Shown here: positions 1 to 10,213 of the stretch, piece after piece
Layout: each line of letters begins with the position of its first letter
Numbering within the stretch: the first letter of the stretch is position 1
From: Pelagibacterium luteolum
GTDB taxonomy: Bacteria; Pseudomonadota; Alphaproteobacteria; Rhizobiales; Devosiaceae
Direction: 5' to 3'
Length of the DNA: 64,000 nucleotides
NCBI RefSeq assembly: GCF_900100665.1
Contig: NZ_FNCS01000003.1
Coordinates: forward strand, 372,001-436,000
Notes under the pieces: model-generated
Seen by the model: the letters and a program-made list of their open reading frames with translations, nothing else
Told to the model about the DNA's origin: nothing
Databases searched by the model: none
Program-made: the position numbers and the translations under genes

Positions 1-2
1 TG

Positions 3-1631
3 GCCGTTACCGATACCGGGGTTGGCATACCGTCCGACAGCCTCGAGCGCATCTTTCAACCCCTTGAGCGCGGCGACAGCCCGGAAGTGATCGCCAAGCC
101 CGGCGGGGCAGGCCTCGGCTTGACCATAGCGCGCCAATTGGCTGCTGCCATGCATGGCAAGCTCGCGGCACAATCGAAGCTCGGAGAAGGCTCTCGTTTC
201 GCCCTTAAACTGCCCGTGGCTGCCGCAGAAGCGACCCAGGCGGAAATCCTTACCTATGGCGATCGTCAGGACGGGCTGCAGGCGTCCCTTGGAATGCTGT
301 TGGCCGACGCCGCCGAACTGGCGCCGCAAGCGGGCAACGATGCGCCAGTGATTCTGGTCGTTGATGACGAACCGATCAACATTCAGGTCCTGCGCAATGT
401 TCTCGCCCCGCAGGGTTATATCGTCCGCGCCGCTGAGAACGGCATGGATGCGCTGGCGAGCGTCGAGCAACACAAACCAGACCTCATCGTCCTTGACGTC
501 ATGATGCCACAGATGGGTGGCCTGGAAGTCGCCAAGCGCCTGCGCGACCGGCACGGCCTTCTCGATCTGCCCATCATCATGGTCACCGCACGCTCGCGGA
601 CCCGCGACGTGATCGCAGGGTTCGAGCATGGTGCCAACGACTATGTGGTCAAGCCCTTCGTTAAGGACGAGCTTCTGGCCCGCATCGCTACCTTGCTCGA
701 AGCCGGGCGCGCACGCGGCACCGCCCGCGAAAACCTGGAACTGAAATCCGAGATCGAACGGCGCGTTCAAGTCGAAGATGCCCTGCGCCTCTCGCAACAG
801 CGCATGACGCGTCTGCTCGATACGCTGGAGGCCGGGCTCGTCTGCGTGAGCGACACCGGACGGATTACTTACGCCAATCAGGCAGCCTCGGTGCTGGCCG
901 GGAGGGTCATCGACCCCGGGACAACATTGCTGTCGGACCTGCTCACGCCCACAATTGTCGATTCAGCTATGCGAACCATCGCTGAAGACGGGCGGCTTTC
1001 GTTCGATGATGTCCCGTTGGGGCGCATCGGCGCGCCGGTGTTGCTCAATGCTTTCGAACTCGATGCCGATGCGGGGGGTGGTTTTGCCATGATCATCACG
1101 CCCGATACTGCTCAGACCCGTCAATCGAGCGATCATCTGGTGCGCTCTGTCCGTGGCGTTATCGACACTGTGGGGCTGGCGCTCGTTGCGCAGCGCGCCT
1201 CTAACGCCTCTGCGCAAACCGAGGCCGCCGCTTCGACGCCCGATAAACTCGACTACCGTGAGGCAATCGTCGCCGTAATGACTCAGTCGATCGCACTGTG
1301 GAGAAAGGCGAAGGGCGGATCGAAGATCGACTTTGCCGAGCAGAGCGGTGTCTGGCGGGTCAATCTGGACCGATCCTCGCTGCAGGCCCGAACGCTCGAC
1401 AAATATCTGCTGATCGAAACCCTGCCCGCCAACCCCCGCTGGCGCGACGTCATCCAGACGGCCGAGTTCGTTTTGGGCGACATCGAGGATCGGTTCAGAA
1501 CCGACCCAGATATATATCAGCTCTATACCGAACTGCGTGTCGCAACCCAGCGGCTCCGCGACCACGTGCGCGAGCACGTGCTGCCCAAAACCAAGGGCGA
1601 AACCGAACCTCAGAACGCTCCCAGCGTCTGA
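3..1631 (+). CDS. Hybrid sensor histidine kinase/response regulator, 3' part
   Basis: The gene enters from the left edge, so its N-terminus and histidine-bearing part are missing. The frame is open from base 3 and starts inside the HATPase domain: G1 box DTGVGIP, then GGAGLGLTIARQL. A receiver domain follows (VVDDEPINIQ, phosphoacceptor Asp in LDVMMP at about base 495, Lys in VVKPF near base 651). Next come a short coiled coil (bases ~700-800), a PAS-like segment (VCVSDTGRITYANQAAS) and a ~130-residue C-terminal region that I do not recognise. An order of kinase, receiver, PAS and extra C-terminal domain is unusual for a hybrid kinase. The hexosaminidase gene follows after 17 bases, so the pair is probably co-transcribed and the kinase may control amino-sugar use (inference). 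Confidence 0.85.
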   Translation, partial: AVTDTGVGIPSDSLERIFQPLERGDSPEVIAKPGGAGLGLTIARQLAAAMHGKLAAQSKLGEGSRFALKLPVAAAEATQAEILTYGDRQDGLQASLGMLLADAAELAPQAGNDAPVILVVDDEPINIQVLRNVLAPQGYIVRAAENGMDALASVEQHKPDLIVLDVMMPQMGGLEVAKRLRDRHGLLDLPIIMVTARSRTRDVIAGFEHGANDYVVKPFVKDELLARIATLLEAGRARGTARENLELKSEIERRVQVEDALRLSQQRMTRLLDTLEAGLVCVSDTGRITYANQAASVLAGRVIDPGTTLLSDLLTPTIVDSAMRTIAEDGRLSFDDVPLGRIGAPVLLNAFELDADAGGGFAMIITPDTAQTRQSSDHLVRSVRGVIDTVGLALVAQRASNASAQTEAAASTPDKLDYREAIVAVMTQSIALWRKAKGGSKIDFAEQSGVWRVNLDRSSLQARTLDKYLLIETLPANPRWRDVIQTAEFVLGDIEDRFRTDPDIYQLYTELRVATQRLRDHVREHVLPKTKGETEPQNAPSV

Positions 1632-1648
1632 ATTTTCAACGCAAGACC

Positions 1649-3574
1649 ATGTCAGGCCCGATTATGCCCACGCCCTCGTTCCGCCTCGAAGCGGACTGGA
1701 ACCCAGAAATCTCGACCCCAGGCCAGCTCGCGATCACCCTGATCAACACCGGAGACAGCGCCGTGTCGGGCTTTAAGCTCGCCGTCACTTCGCTGTTCCG
1801 CATCAAGCCCGACGCCCCCATAGAGGGCGCGCGCCTCGTGGATCAATTGTCGAATTACCACGTTCTGGCGCCCGAGGACGGGTTCGTTCTGGAGCCCGGA
1901 GCACGGTGGAACATCATTGCACGGCAGATCAGCCACACGCTTCGGCACTACACATATGGCCCGAAATCGGCAGCGGTCACGATGGAAGACGGAACCCTGG
2001 TGGTGCCCGAGGTAATGCCCATGACGCTCAAAGGGGAAGCAGGAGCGCCGACGATCGTGCACCCTGCCCGTCGTCCGCTGGCAAAGGATGCGCAGACCAT
2101 CAGCGTCATCCCCTTTCCGGCCGACGTCGCCGTCAGCGGTGCTGGTGCCGTTCCGCAAGCTATCGGCTTTGCGGATGGTCCCGCGGACGCCCACGCCGCA
2201 TTTAATGCTGCTAAGGCGTTGGCTGGACGACTGTTTGCCGATGAAGCGATTTTCGGAAATGGGCTCGCGGTCACCTGTGCTGCCGATCCAGAACTGTCGG
2301 CCGGTGGCTATCGCATCGCATTTGACGACAAAATTATCCTCTCTGCCGCCGATCTTGACGGCTTCCGGCACGGCTTCATTACACTGGCCCAGATGGTTAG
2401 GGGAGCGCGTCATCACCCTGAAGACTTCATCTTTCCGGCGAGCGGCACTATTGCCGATGCACCCCGCTTCGATTGGCGCGGGAGCCATCTCGACGTTGCA
2501 CGGCAAGTCTACTCAGTCGATGAGATCAATGCCTTCCTCGACACAATGGCGTGGAATAAACTCAACCGCTTCCACATCCACCTCAATGATGACGAAGGCT
2601 GGCGACTCGACGTGCCGAACTACCCCGCGCTTGCGGAAAAAGCAGCCTGGCGTGGGCCGAACGAAATCCTTCCGCCGCTGCTCGGCAGCCCGTTTGAAAA
2701 GCACGGGATGGTCTATCGCGCCGAAGATGTTACAGCGTTTGTCGATCACGGGCTCGAACTGGGCATCCAGACGATCCCCGAAATCGACATTCCCGGCCAT
2801 TGCTATTGTGTGCTGAAGGCGCTGCCGCAACTGGCTGACCCGGAAGAAATGGGCATCTATCGATCCGTGCAATATTTTCCCAACAATGCGCTCAACCCGG
2901 CACTGGACGAGACTTATGTTTTTCTCGAAGCCGTTGTGAAAACGCTGGTCGAGCTGTTTCCCGCGCAATGGATCCATATCGGTGGCGACGAGGTTGCAGA
3001 CGAAGCCTGGGCGGGATCGCCCCAGGCCAACGCGATGCAGGGCCCCAACGGCTGGCAGGGCACATTCGCGCTGCAGTCCTACTTTCTCAAGCGCATTCAG
3101 TCGCTCCTCAAGCAGTACGGCAAGGATACCGGCGCCTGGGAGGAAGCCGCGTTGGGCGGCGGCGTCGATGCCGACCGATCCTATCTTGTAGCGTGGAAAA
3201 AATCGGAAAGCGGTCGCGACTTGGCCCTGCAGGGCTATGACGTGGTGCTGGCCCCTGCCGAACACGCCTATTTCGACATGGCGCAATCGACCGAATGGTG
3301 GGAGCCCGGTGCGAGTTGGGCCGGCACGGTCTCGGTGGAAACCTGCTACGCCTTCGATCCGGCCCATGACTGGCCCGACGAGGTCCAGGATAAGCTGATC
3401 GGCGTACAATCATGCTTGTGGAGTGAAAACCTGGCCGACCGCAGGCTGTTCGATCACCTTGTCTATCCGCGCCTGTCGGCGATCGCAGAAACGGCATGGA
3501 GCCCTAAAGCGGCCAAGAGCGTCGACCGGTTTATGGCTATCCAGACGCTGATGCCGAAGGCGAGTCTGGGCTGA
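1649..3574 (+). CDS. Beta-N-acetylhexosaminidase, GH20 family
   Basis: Predicted 641-residue exo-glycosidase removing terminal beta-linked GlcNAc/GalNAc from chito-oligosaccharides or glycans. The catalytic Asp-Glu pair of GH20 is in HIGGDEV (about residues 447-448), and the barrel begins at FDWRGSHLDVARQ. An Ig-like N-terminal domain and a GH20b-like alpha/beta domain precede it, as in chitobiase-type enzymes. There is no signal peptide, so it should act in the cytoplasm on imported oligosaccharides. ATG at 1649 or 1664 are both possible; neither has a strong ribosome site, which fits reinitiation after the upstream kinase. A longer open frame upstream overlaps the kinase and is not the real N-terminus. 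Confidence 0.9.
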   Translation: MSGPIMPTPSFRLEADWNPEISTPGQLAITLINTGDSAVSGFKLAVTSLFRIKPDAPIEGARLVDQLSNYHVLAPEDGFVLEPGARWNIIARQISHTLRHYTYGPKSAAVTMEDGTLVVPEVMPMTLKGEAGAPTIVHPARRPLAKDAQTISVIPFPADVAVSGAGAVPQAIGFADGPADAHAAFNAAKALAGRLFADEAIFGNGLAVTCAADPELSAGGYRIAFDDKIILSAADLDGFRHGFITLAQMVRGARHHPEDFIFPASGTIADAPRFDWRGSHLDVARQVYSVDEINAFLDTMAWNKLNRFHIHLNDDEGWRLDVPNYPALAEKAAWRGPNEILPPLLGSPFEKHGMVYRAEDVTAFVDHGLELGIQTIPEIDIPGHCYCVLKALPQLADPEEMGIYRSVQYFPNNALNPALDETYVFLEAVVKTLVELFPAQWIHIGGDEVADEAWAGSPQANAMQGPNGWQGTFALQSYFLKRIQSLLKQYGKDTGAWEEAALGGGVDADRSYLVAWKKSESGRDLALQGYDVVLAPAEHAYFDMAQSTEWWEPGASWAGTVSVETCYAFDPAHDWPDEVQDKLIGVQSCLWSENLADRRLFDHLVYPRLSAIAETAWSPKAAKSVDRFMAIQTLMPKASLG

Positions 3575-3580
3575 CATTAA

Positions 3581-3607
3581 GGTGCGCCGCCCCGTTGGTG
3601 GCGCACC
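3581..3607. terminator. Hairpin between convergent hexosaminidase and folD
   Basis: GGTGCGCC and GGCGCACC form a perfect 8-bp stem, extendable to 11 bp with one G-U pair around a CCGTT loop. No clear T tract follows on either strand. It sits between two convergent stop codons, so a bidirectional transcription end is likely, but not a classic intrinsic terminator. Confidence 0.45.
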
Positions 3608-3622
3608 GTCTCGTCGAGGAGT

Positions 3623-4504
3623 TTAAACGCTCTGCTCTGCGGCGCGCAGTGTGTTGGCCATGAGCATTGCGATGGTCATAGGGCCGACACCGCCCGGCAC
3701 GGGCGTGATGGAAGCGGCGCGATCAACGGCGGTGGAAAATTCCACATCGCCCACCAGCCGCGTCTTGCCCTCGCCCTTTTCCCGCGCGGGAATGCGATTA
3801 ATGCCGACATCGATGACGGTCGCGCCGGGCTTCACCCAATCGCCCTTGATGAACTCGGGCCGCCCGATGGCGGCCACGAGGATATCTGCGCTGCGGCAGA
3901 GATCGGGCAAGTCGCGCGTGCGCGAATGGGCTATGGTGACGGTGGCATTGGCATGTTGAAGCAGAGCCGCGACCGGGCGCCCGACCAGATTTGACCGCCC
4001 CACGACGACGGCAGTAAGCCCGGAAAGTCCTTGCGGAAAAACCGTCTCTAGCAATTCCATGCAGCCTTTAGGCGTGCAGGGCACCAGCGTTTTGTCCACC
4101 TGTCCCGAAGCGAGGCGACCGATGCTGATGTCGTGCAGACCATCGACATCCTTGGCCGGATCGAGCGCGCCAATCGTCACCCGTTCGTCCAGATGCCCGG
4201 GCAAGGGTAATTGAACGAGGATGCCGTGGACGGCTGGGTCCGCGTTGAGCGTTGCGATGAGCGCCAGCAATTCGTCCTGCGTCGTGTCGGCGGCAAGCGT
4301 GTGCTGGACCGAGTGGAACCCGCATTCCTTGGCCATGCGGCCCTTGGAGGCGACGTAAACCTGGCTGGCGGGATCTTCACCGACCAGAACGACAGCGAGA
4401 CCCGGCGGAAGACCGTTGGCAGTGCGGAACGCCTCCGAGCCTGCCTTGACGCGCTCGATCGCTGCTGCTGCGACGGCCTTGCCGTCGATGATCGTGGCGG
4501 GCAT
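3623..4504 (-). CDS. folD: Bifunctional methylenetetrahydrofolate dehydrogenase/methenyl-THF cyclohydrolase
   Basis: 293-residue cytoplasmic enzyme interconverting 5,10-methylene-THF, methenyl-THF and 10-formyl-THF with NADP. Visible family motifs in order: [13 protein letters not shown] with the catalytic Lys, [23 protein letters not shown], the Rossmann segment [12 protein letters not shown] and the C-terminal signature [16 protein letters not shown]. Length equals the usual ~285-300. It lies 11 bases downstream of purU on the same strand, so the two form a folate one-carbon operon. Together they set the 10-formyl-THF/THF balance that also feeds methionine synthase encoded just upstream. 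Confidence 0.97.
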   Translation of the reverse strand: MPATIIDGKAVAAAAIERVKAGSEAFRTANGLPPGLAVVLVGEDPASQVYVASKGRMAKECGFHSVQHTLAADTTQDELLALIATLNADPAVHGILVQLPLPGHLDERVTIGALDPAKDVDGLHDISIGRLASGQVDKTLVPCTPKGCMELLETVFPQGLSGLTAVVVGRSNLVGRPVAALLQHANATVTIAHSRTRDLPDLCRSADILVAAIGRPEFIKGDWVKPGATVIDVGINRIPAREKGEGKTRLVGDVEFSTAVDRAASITPVPGGVGPMTIAMLMANTLRAAEQSV

Positions 4505-4515
4505 GGCGGGCTCCT

Positions 4516-5364
4516 TTATGCGAAGACGACGGTCTTGTGGCCGTTGAGCATGATGCGGTTTTCGAGGTGGCTCTTGACGGCACGCCCCAAAACACGGCTC
4601 TCGATGTCACGGCCTACCGCGATGAGATCGTCGGGACTCATGGCGTGGGTAACCCGCGCCGTTTCCTGCTCGATGATCGGGCCCTCATCGAGATCCGGGG
4701 TAACGTAGTGCGCTGTCGCGCCGATGATCTTGACCCCACGCTCATGGGCCTGGTGATAGGGCTTTGCGCCCTTAAAGCTCGGCAGGAAGGAATGGTGGAT
4801 GTTGATCACCTTCCCGAATAGGCGGGTGGACAGCTGATCCGAGAGGATTTGCATGTATCGCGCCAAAACCACGAGATCGGCATCTGCAGCCTTAATGACT
4901 TTGAGCACTTCCGCTTCCTGAGCCGCCTTCTCGCCCTTGGCCATTGGGAGATAATGGAACGGTACACCCTCGGCCTCCGCAATGGAGCGGGCATCCTGAT
5001 GGTTGGAGATGATCGCCGCGACCTCAGCGCGCAGCGAGCCGACCTTGATCTGATAGAGCAGGTGCAGCATGGCGTGGTCGAATTTGGAAACGAGGATGAC
5101 GATGCGCGGCGTGCGGGCCTGGTCTGCCACTGCCGCCTTCATCTCGAAGCGCTCGACCACAGGTTTCAACGCGCGCTCGACACCATCCTTGTCGACGCCC
5201 TCAGGCGCCGTAAATCCGATGCGCATGAAGAATTTGTCGGTATCCTTGTCCCAAAACTGGTTGGACTCGGCGATATTGGCACCCAGCCCGAACAGCTCGC
5301 TCGTAACGCCTGCGACGATCCCAGGCTTGTCGGCGCAAGACAGGGTGAGAATAAAATTGGGCAT
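4516..5364 (-). CDS. purU: Formyltetrahydrofolate deformylase
   Basis: 282 residues. PurU hydrolyses 10-formyl-THF to formate and THF, balancing one-carbon pools. The N-terminal ACT domain (about residues 1-80, [18 protein letters not shown]) is followed by a formyltransferase-fold domain with the active-site run [17 protein letters not shown] and the later Asp region [10 protein letters not shown]. It starts 5 bases after the metH terminator hairpin and is followed closely by folD. The position immediately after the terminator means read-through from metH, or an internal promoter in the 71-base gap, must drive purU-folD. Confidence 0.96.
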   Translation of the reverse strand: MPNFILTLSCADKPGIVAGVTSELFGLGANIAESNQFWDKDTDKFFMRIGFTAPEGVDKDGVERALKPVVERFEMKAAVADQARTPRIVILVSKFDHAMLHLLYQIKVGSLRAEVAAIISNHQDARSIAEAEGVPFHYLPMAKGEKAAQEAEVLKVIKAADADLVVLARYMQILSDQLSTRLFGKVINIHHSFLPSFKGAKPYHQAHERGVKIIGATAHYVTPDLDEGPIIEQETARVTHAMSPDDLIAVGRDIESRVLGRAVKSHLENRIMLNGHKTVVFA

Positions 5365-5369
5365 GGACG

Positions 5370-5400
5370 AAAAAAGCCCCCGAGCTTTGAGACACGGGGG
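5370..5400 (-). terminator. Intrinsic terminator of metH
   Basis: Read on the minus strand, CCCCCG and CGGGGG pair around a 12-base loop (stem at 5377-5400), followed by C and a run of six T (complement of 5370-5375). It lies 36 bases after the metH stop and only 5 bases before the purU start, so it could attenuate read-through into purU-folD. Confidence 0.8.
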
Positions 5401-5435
5401 TTCTTAATGGCTTGTCGCCGCGATGTCGAGACAGG

Positions 5436-8400
5436 CTAGCTTGCCGCCTTCTCGCTGCCCGGAATGTAGTTGAGGACCGGGCCGAGCCAACGCTCGATCT
5501 CTTCGACGGCCATGCCCTTGCGGCGGGCATAATCTTCGACCTGATCGCGCTCGACTTTGGCGACTCCGAAATAATAGCTTTCCGGATGTGCGAGATAGAG
5601 GCCCGAGACCGAAGATCCGGGCCACATGGCATAGCTTTCGGTGAGCTTTACGCCGATTTCCTTTTCGACATCGAGCAGCTCAAAGAGCGTCGTCTTTTCG
5701 GTGTGATCGGGCTGGGCAGGATAGCCCGGCGCCGGACGAATGCCCTCATAGGGCTCTGCGATAAGCTCTTCCGGCGCAAAGTTTTCGCTGGCTGCGTGGC
5801 CCCAGAGTTCCTTGCGCACAAGTTCATGCAGGCGCTCGGCAAAAGCCTCGGCGAAGCGATCGGCCAGTGCTTTCACCAAGATCGACGAGTAGTTGTCGTT
5901 CTCGGAATCGAACCTGTCGGCAATATCGATTTCTTCAAAACCCGCCGTTACGCAGAACCCGCCGATATAATCGGGCGTTCCCTCTTCGGCCATGAAATCG
6001 GCAAGCGCCACATTAGGTTTGTCGCCGGATTTGGACAATTGCTGGCGCAGTGTGAAGAACTTTGCGAGTTCGGTGTCACGGTCTTCAGTCGTAAACAACT
6101 GCACATCATCGCCTAACCGGTTAGCGGGCCAAAACCCGACGACGGCTTTAGGCGTAAACCATTTCTCGGAGATAATGCGCTCGAGCATGGCTTGCGCATC
6201 GGCAAAAAGCTGGCTGGCCGCTTCGCCCTGCCGGGCGTCCTCGAGTATCTTGGGATAGACGCCCTTGAACTCCCACGCCTGAAAGAACGGCGTCCAGTCG
6301 ATATAGCGCGCAAGCTCGGCCAGGTCCCAGTCCTGGTAGGACTTGGTGCCCAGAAACGATGGTGCTTTTGGCGTGTAACTGGACCAATCGGGCTTGAATG
6401 CATTGTCCCGCGCTGCGGAGAGGGACGTACGCTTCTTGTCGGCCTCGCCCCTCCGGTGCTTGTCGGCGACAGTCTCGTATTCCTGCTTGAGCGTTTTCAC
6501 GTAATCGTTCGCCGCTTCCTTGGAGAGAAGCTTGGAGACCACGTTGACGGCAAGGCTGGCGTCTTTGACATAAACCGTCGTGCCGCGATTATAGCGCGGG
6601 TTGATCTTGACCGCCGTGTGAACACGGCTGGTCGTCGCTCCACCGATAAGCAATGGAATATCGAACCCCTCGCGCTCCATTTCGGCAGCGACATGAACCA
6701 TCTCGTCGAGCGATGGTGTGATGAGACCCGAAAGACCAATCACGTCGACCTTCTGCTCGCGCGCGGTTTCCAAAATCTTCTGGGTCGGCACCATGACGCC
6801 GAGATCGATGATCTCGTAATTGTTGCAGGCGAGAACGACGCCCACGATGTTCTTGCCGATATCGTGCACGTCACCCTTGACGGTTGCCATCAGGATCTTG
6901 CCGGCGCTCTGACGCTGTCCATCCGCCTCTGCCTCCATGAAGGGCAACAGATAGGCCACCGCCTGTTTCATGACGCGCGCGGACTTCACCACTTGTGGCA
7001 GGAACATCTTCCCCGCCCCGAACAGTTCGCCGACGATATTCATCCCGTCCATCAGCGGACCTTCGATGACGTGGAGGGGCCGGTCGTATTTCTGGCGGGC
7101 CTCTTCGGTGTCGGCCTCGATATATTCGGTTATGCCATTGACGAGGGCATGGCTGATCCGCTCGCCAACCGGCTTTTCTCGCCATGTAAGGTCCTTGACG
7201 CGGGCTTCTTTGCCCCCCTGCCCCTTGTAGCGCTCGGCAAGGTCCAGCATACGCTCGGTTGCATCCGATCGGCGATTGAGGACCACGTCCTCGCAGGCCT
7301 CGCGCAATTCCGGATCTATCGATTCATATACCGCCAATTGGCCGGCGTTGACGATGCCCATGTCCATACCCGCCTTGATGGCGTGGTAGAGGAACACTGC
7401 ATGCATCGCCTCGCGCACCAACTCGTTGCCGCGGAAGGAAAACGACAGGTTCGATACGCCGCCCGAAACATGCACATGCGGAAGCGTCTGGGTGATTTCG
7501 CGGGTCGCTTCGATAAAATCGACACCGTAATTGTCGTGCTCTTCGATGCCCGTTGCGACAGCAAAGATGTTGGGATCGAAGATGATATCCTCCGGCGGAA
7601 AACCGACCTCATCGACGAGGATGCGATAGGCGCGCGTACAGATTTCCACCTTGCGTTGCTGGGTGTCGGCCTGACCCTTCTCATCGAACGCCATTACAAC
7701 GACAGCGGCGCCATAAAGCCGGCACAGCCGCGCCTGTTCGCGAAACTTGTCCTCGCCCTCTTTCATTGAGATCGAGTTGACGATCGACTTGCCCTGAACG
7801 CATTTGAGCCCAGCCTCGATCACCTCCCATTTCGAGGAATCGATCATCACCGGAACCCGTGCGATATCGGGCTCGGACGCAATAAGGTTGAGGTAATCGA
7901 CCATCACCTGCTGGCTGTCGATAAGGCCCTCGTCCATATTGATGTCGATAATCTGCGCGCCGTTCTCGACCTGATCGCGCGCCACGTCGAGCGCCGCATT
8001 GAAATCGCCGGAGGTGATCAGCTTTTTAAACCGCGCCGAGCCCGTGACATTGGTGCGCTCGCCCACATTGACGAAAGGGATGTCGTCGGTAAGCGTGAAA
8101 GGCTCGAGGCCAGACAGGCGCAGGCGCGGCTCGATATCGGGAATTTCTCGCGGACGATGCTTGGAAACCGCCTTGGCGATCGCCGCGATGTGCTCGGGCG
8201 TCGAGCCGCAGCAGCCACCCACGATGTTGAGAAACCCGTCGCGCGCAAATCCCTCAATCTGCTCGGCCATGAATTCGGGGCTCTCGTCATACTCGCCAAA
8301 CTCGTTGGGGAGTCCCGCATTGGGGTAGGCGCAGACCAGGGTGTCGGCGATATCTGAGATTTCGGCCAGATGGGCGCGCATGGCGTTGGCACCCAACGCG

Positions 8401-9272
8401 CAATTAAGCCCGATGGTGAACGGCTTGGCGTGGCTGAGTGAATACCAGAACGCAGTTGGGGTCTGCCCCGAGAGGGTGCGGCCGGAAAGATCAGTAATGG
8501 TGCCTGAGATCATCACAGGCAGACGGATGCCCTTACGCTCGAACACTTCCTCGGCAGCAAAGACGGCAGCCTTGGCGTTGAGCGTATCGAAAATCGTCTC
8601 GATGAGGATCAAGTCCGACCCGCCATCGATCAGCCCTTCGATCTGCTCGCCATAGGCAACGCGCAATTCATCAAAGCTGGTGGCGCGAAAACCGGGATTG
8701 TTGACGTCAGGCGAAATCGACGCCGTGCGGTTGGTCGGCCCAACCGCGCCGGCGACGAACCGGCGCTTGCCATCCTTGGCCTCCGCGCGAATGGCAGCGC
8801 GCTTGGCGGCCTGCGCCCCAGCGACGTTGAGTTCATAGGCAAGCGCCTGCATGCCGTAATCGGCCTGGGCGATTGTCGTGCCGGAAAACGTGTTGGTTTC
8901 GAGTAGATCCGCACCTGCCATAGCGTAGGCGAAATGGATGTCTTCAATGATCTGGGGCTCGGTGATGACAAGCAGATCATTGTTACCCTGCAAGGGCTTG
9001 GGCCAATCGGCAAAACGCTCGCCACGAAAATTCTCTTCCGAGAGCTTTTCGAGCTGGATCATTGTGCCCATGGCACCGTCAAGGATAAGGATTCTTTCGC
9101 GCGCGGCAGCCGTCAGCGCGGCGAAAATGTCTTTGCCTTCCTGCGCTGTGCGCACCGGCGCGACGCCCGGACGCAGGGCGTCGACGGCCACGCCCTCGAC
9201 CATTCCCCCGCCCATCCGGCCCTCGGCGGGCGCATGCGTGTGACCGTGAGTACATCCGGGGGCGTTGCACAT
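5436..9272 (-). CDS. metH: Cobalamin-dependent methionine synthase
   Basis: 1278 residues; transfers methyl from 5-methyl-THF to homocysteine through cobalamin. All four modules are visible: homocysteine domain ([15 protein letters not shown] near residue 60; zinc cysteines in [11 protein letters not shown]), pterin domain ([16 protein letters not shown]), cobalamin cap and B12 domain ([14 protein letters not shown] carries the DxHxxG cobalt-ligand His), and the AdoMet reactivation domain ([30 protein letters not shown]). Homology to known MetH starts only around residue 47. The first ~20 residues form a Cys/His-rich tail ([12 protein letters not shown]). Because ATG at residue 20 could also be the start, the tail is uncertain. 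Regulation is probably through the palindrome at 9314-9335. Confidence 0.96.
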   Translation of the reverse strand: MCNAPGCTHGHTHAPAEGRMGGGMVEGVAVDALRPGVAPVRTAQEGKDIFAALTAAARERILILDGAMGTMIQLEKLSEENFRGERFADWPKPLQGNNDLLVITEPQIIEDIHFAYAMAGADLLETNTFSGTTIAQADYGMQALAYELNVAGAQAAKRAAIRAEAKDGKRRFVAGAVGPTNRTASISPDVNNPGFRATSFDELRVAYGEQIEGLIDGGSDLILIETIFDTLNAKAAVFAAEEVFERKGIRLPVMISGTITDLSGRTLSGQTPTAFWYSLSHAKPFTIGLNCALGANAMRAHLAEISDIADTLVCAYPNAGLPNEFGEYDESPEFMAEQIEGFARDGFLNIVGGCCGSTPEHIAAIAKAVSKHRPREIPDIEPRLRLSGLEPFTLTDDIPFVNVGERTNVTGSARFKKLITSGDFNAALDVARDQVENGAQIIDINMDEGLIDSQQVMVDYLNLIASEPDIARVPVMIDSSKWEVIEAGLKCVQGKSIVNSISMKEGEDKFREQARLCRLYGAAVVVMAFDEKGQADTQQRKVEICTRAYRILVDEVGFPPEDIIFDPNIFAVATGIEEHDNYGVDFIEATREITQTLPHVHVSGGVSNLSFSFRGNELVREAMHAVFLYHAIKAGMDMGIVNAGQLAVYESIDPELREACEDVVLNRRSDATERMLDLAERYKGQGGKEARVKDLTWREKPVGERISHALVNGITEYIEADTEEARQKYDRPLHVIEGPLMDGMNIVGELFGAGKMFLPQVVKSARVMKQAVAYLLPFMEAEADGQRQSAGKILMATVKGDVHDIGKNIVGVVLACNNYEIIDLGVMVPTQKILETAREQKVDVIGLSGLITPSLDEMVHVAAEMEREGFDIPLLIGGATTSRVHTAVKINPRYNRGTTVYVKDASLAVNVVSKLLSKEAANDYVKTLKQEYETVADKHRRGEADKKRTSLSAARDNAFKPDWSSYTPKAPSFLGTKSYQDWDLAELARYIDWTPFFQAWEFKGVYPKILEDARQGEAASQLFADAQAMLERIISEKWFTPKAVVGFWPANRLGDDVQLFTTEDRDTELAKFFTLRQQLSKSGDKPNVALADFMAEEGTPDYIGGFCVTAGFEEIDIADRFDSENDNYSSILVKALADRFAEAFAERLHELVRKELWGHAASENFAPEELIAEPYEGIRPAPGYPAQPDHTEKTTLFELLDVEKEIGVKLTESYAMWPGSSVSGLYLAHPESYYFGVAKVERDQVEDYARRKGMAVEEIERWLGPVLNYIPGSEKAAS

Positions 9273-9313
9273 AGTTTGAAGTCCAATTCTAAGGCCGAAG
9301 CAGCGAACAAAGA

Positions 9314-9335
9314 GACATAAAGAAATCTTTATGTC
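9314..9335 (-). promoter_or_regulatory. Palindromic operator overlapping the metH promoter
   Basis: Two perfect 10-bp arms, GACATAAAGA and TCTTTATGTC, separated by 2 bases. A TTGACA-like -35 for metH (complement of 9332-9337) runs into the distal arm, so bound protein would block RNA polymerase. The site ends 42 bases before the metH start. The shape fits the ArsR-type methionine regulators (SahR/SamR) described for Proteobacteria, but the match is from memory and no such regulator gene is in the window. Confidence 0.7.
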
Positions 9336-9529
9336 AATAAATCGACAGTCGCGGGGTTAACTGCCTATTCTGTCGGCGACCATGCAGAACCTGCTGCAAA
9401 ATTACGCATAGGCCCGATGGATGCGATATCACGCCGAAAAATTCTCCCCTGATTATGGGGCCGCATGAGAATGTCTTGATGGCACGGGTTTTGCTCAACC
9501 GCCTGTGAGCGATCGATACGCAGGCCACG

Positions 9530-10213
9530 ATGAGCACGCAAGGCATTGGGGGCAGCTATGCCCCAAAAACCCGTAAGGGCACAACGGTTGATGAAGTTGT
9601 AGAGCAAATGGCCGATGCCATCGTTGCTGGTCGCCTTCGCCCGGGCGAGCGGCTCGATGAAATCGGTCTGGCGGCCCGCTTCACCGTATCACGCACCCCC
9701 ATCCGCGAGGCGCTGGCGCAGCTTGCAACGATGGGGCTTGTCGATCGACGACCCAATCGCGGGGCGGTGGTCGCTGACCTCAGCGCCGAACATATCGCCA
9801 ATCTGATCGAGGCAATGGCAGAACTCGAGGCGGTATGCGCCCGATTTGCGGCCGAGCGCATGAGCGTGGCGGAACGGCAAGCGATGGAAGCCAATCACCT
9901 GCGCGCCGCCGGTTATGTGCGATCGGCGCAGTCGGAAGCCTACGCCCTGCACGACACGCAGTTTCACGCATCCATTCACCAGGCAGCGCGCAACGCCCCA
10001 CTGCAGGAAATGGCCGATATGGCCCGCTCGCGCCTGACGCCTTTCCGTACCGAACTCTTTGCGCATCCCTCAAGGCTGGCACGATCGTTTGAAGAGCACG
10101 AGAGCATCGTCACCGCCATGCTCCAGGCCGATGGCGCCCGCGCTGAAAGCCTCATGCGGGCGCACATTCTCAATTCGGGCAGCGCGACCCTGCCCTATCC
10201 GTCAAGGCCCTAG
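9530..10213 (+). CDS. GntR-family transcriptional regulator, FadR/FCD subfamily
   Basis: 227-residue DNA-binding repressor/activator. The N-terminal winged helix (about residues 18-85) contains the GntR signature RLDEIGLAARFTVSRTPIREALAQL; the rest is an alpha-helical FCD ligand domain with metal-binding-type His residues (LHDTQFHASIHQAARN). The effector is unknown. It is divergent from metH (257-base gap) and its stop codon overlaps the cydX stop on the opposite strand by 3 bases, so neighbours give no firm hint about the target. No strong ribosome site is seen before the ATG. Confidence 0.88.
   Translation: MSTQGIGGSYAPKTRKGTTVDEVVEQMADAIVAGRLRPGERLDEIGLAARFTVSRTPIREALAQLATMGLVDRRPNRGAVVADLSAEHIANLIEAMAELEAVCARFAAERMSVAERQAMEANHLRAAGYVRSAQSEAYALHDTQFHASIHQAARNAPLQEMADMARSRLTPFRTELFAHPSRLARSFEEHESIVTAMLQADGARAESLMRAHILNSGSATLPYPSRP

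Noticed and set aside
2513-3409. 298-codon open frame antisense to the hexosaminidase
   Set aside because: No family motif, no ribosome site, and it lies entirely under a well-supported GH20 gene; long antisense frames are common in GC-rich DNA.
6192-7769. 525-codon open frame antisense to metH
   Set aside because: Composition is that of a shadow frame and metH is intact in the sense direction.
9273-9529. Possible SAM or cobalamin riboswitch before metH
   Set aside because: The 41-base leader between operator and start is too short, and no conserved riboswitch core could be folded by eye.
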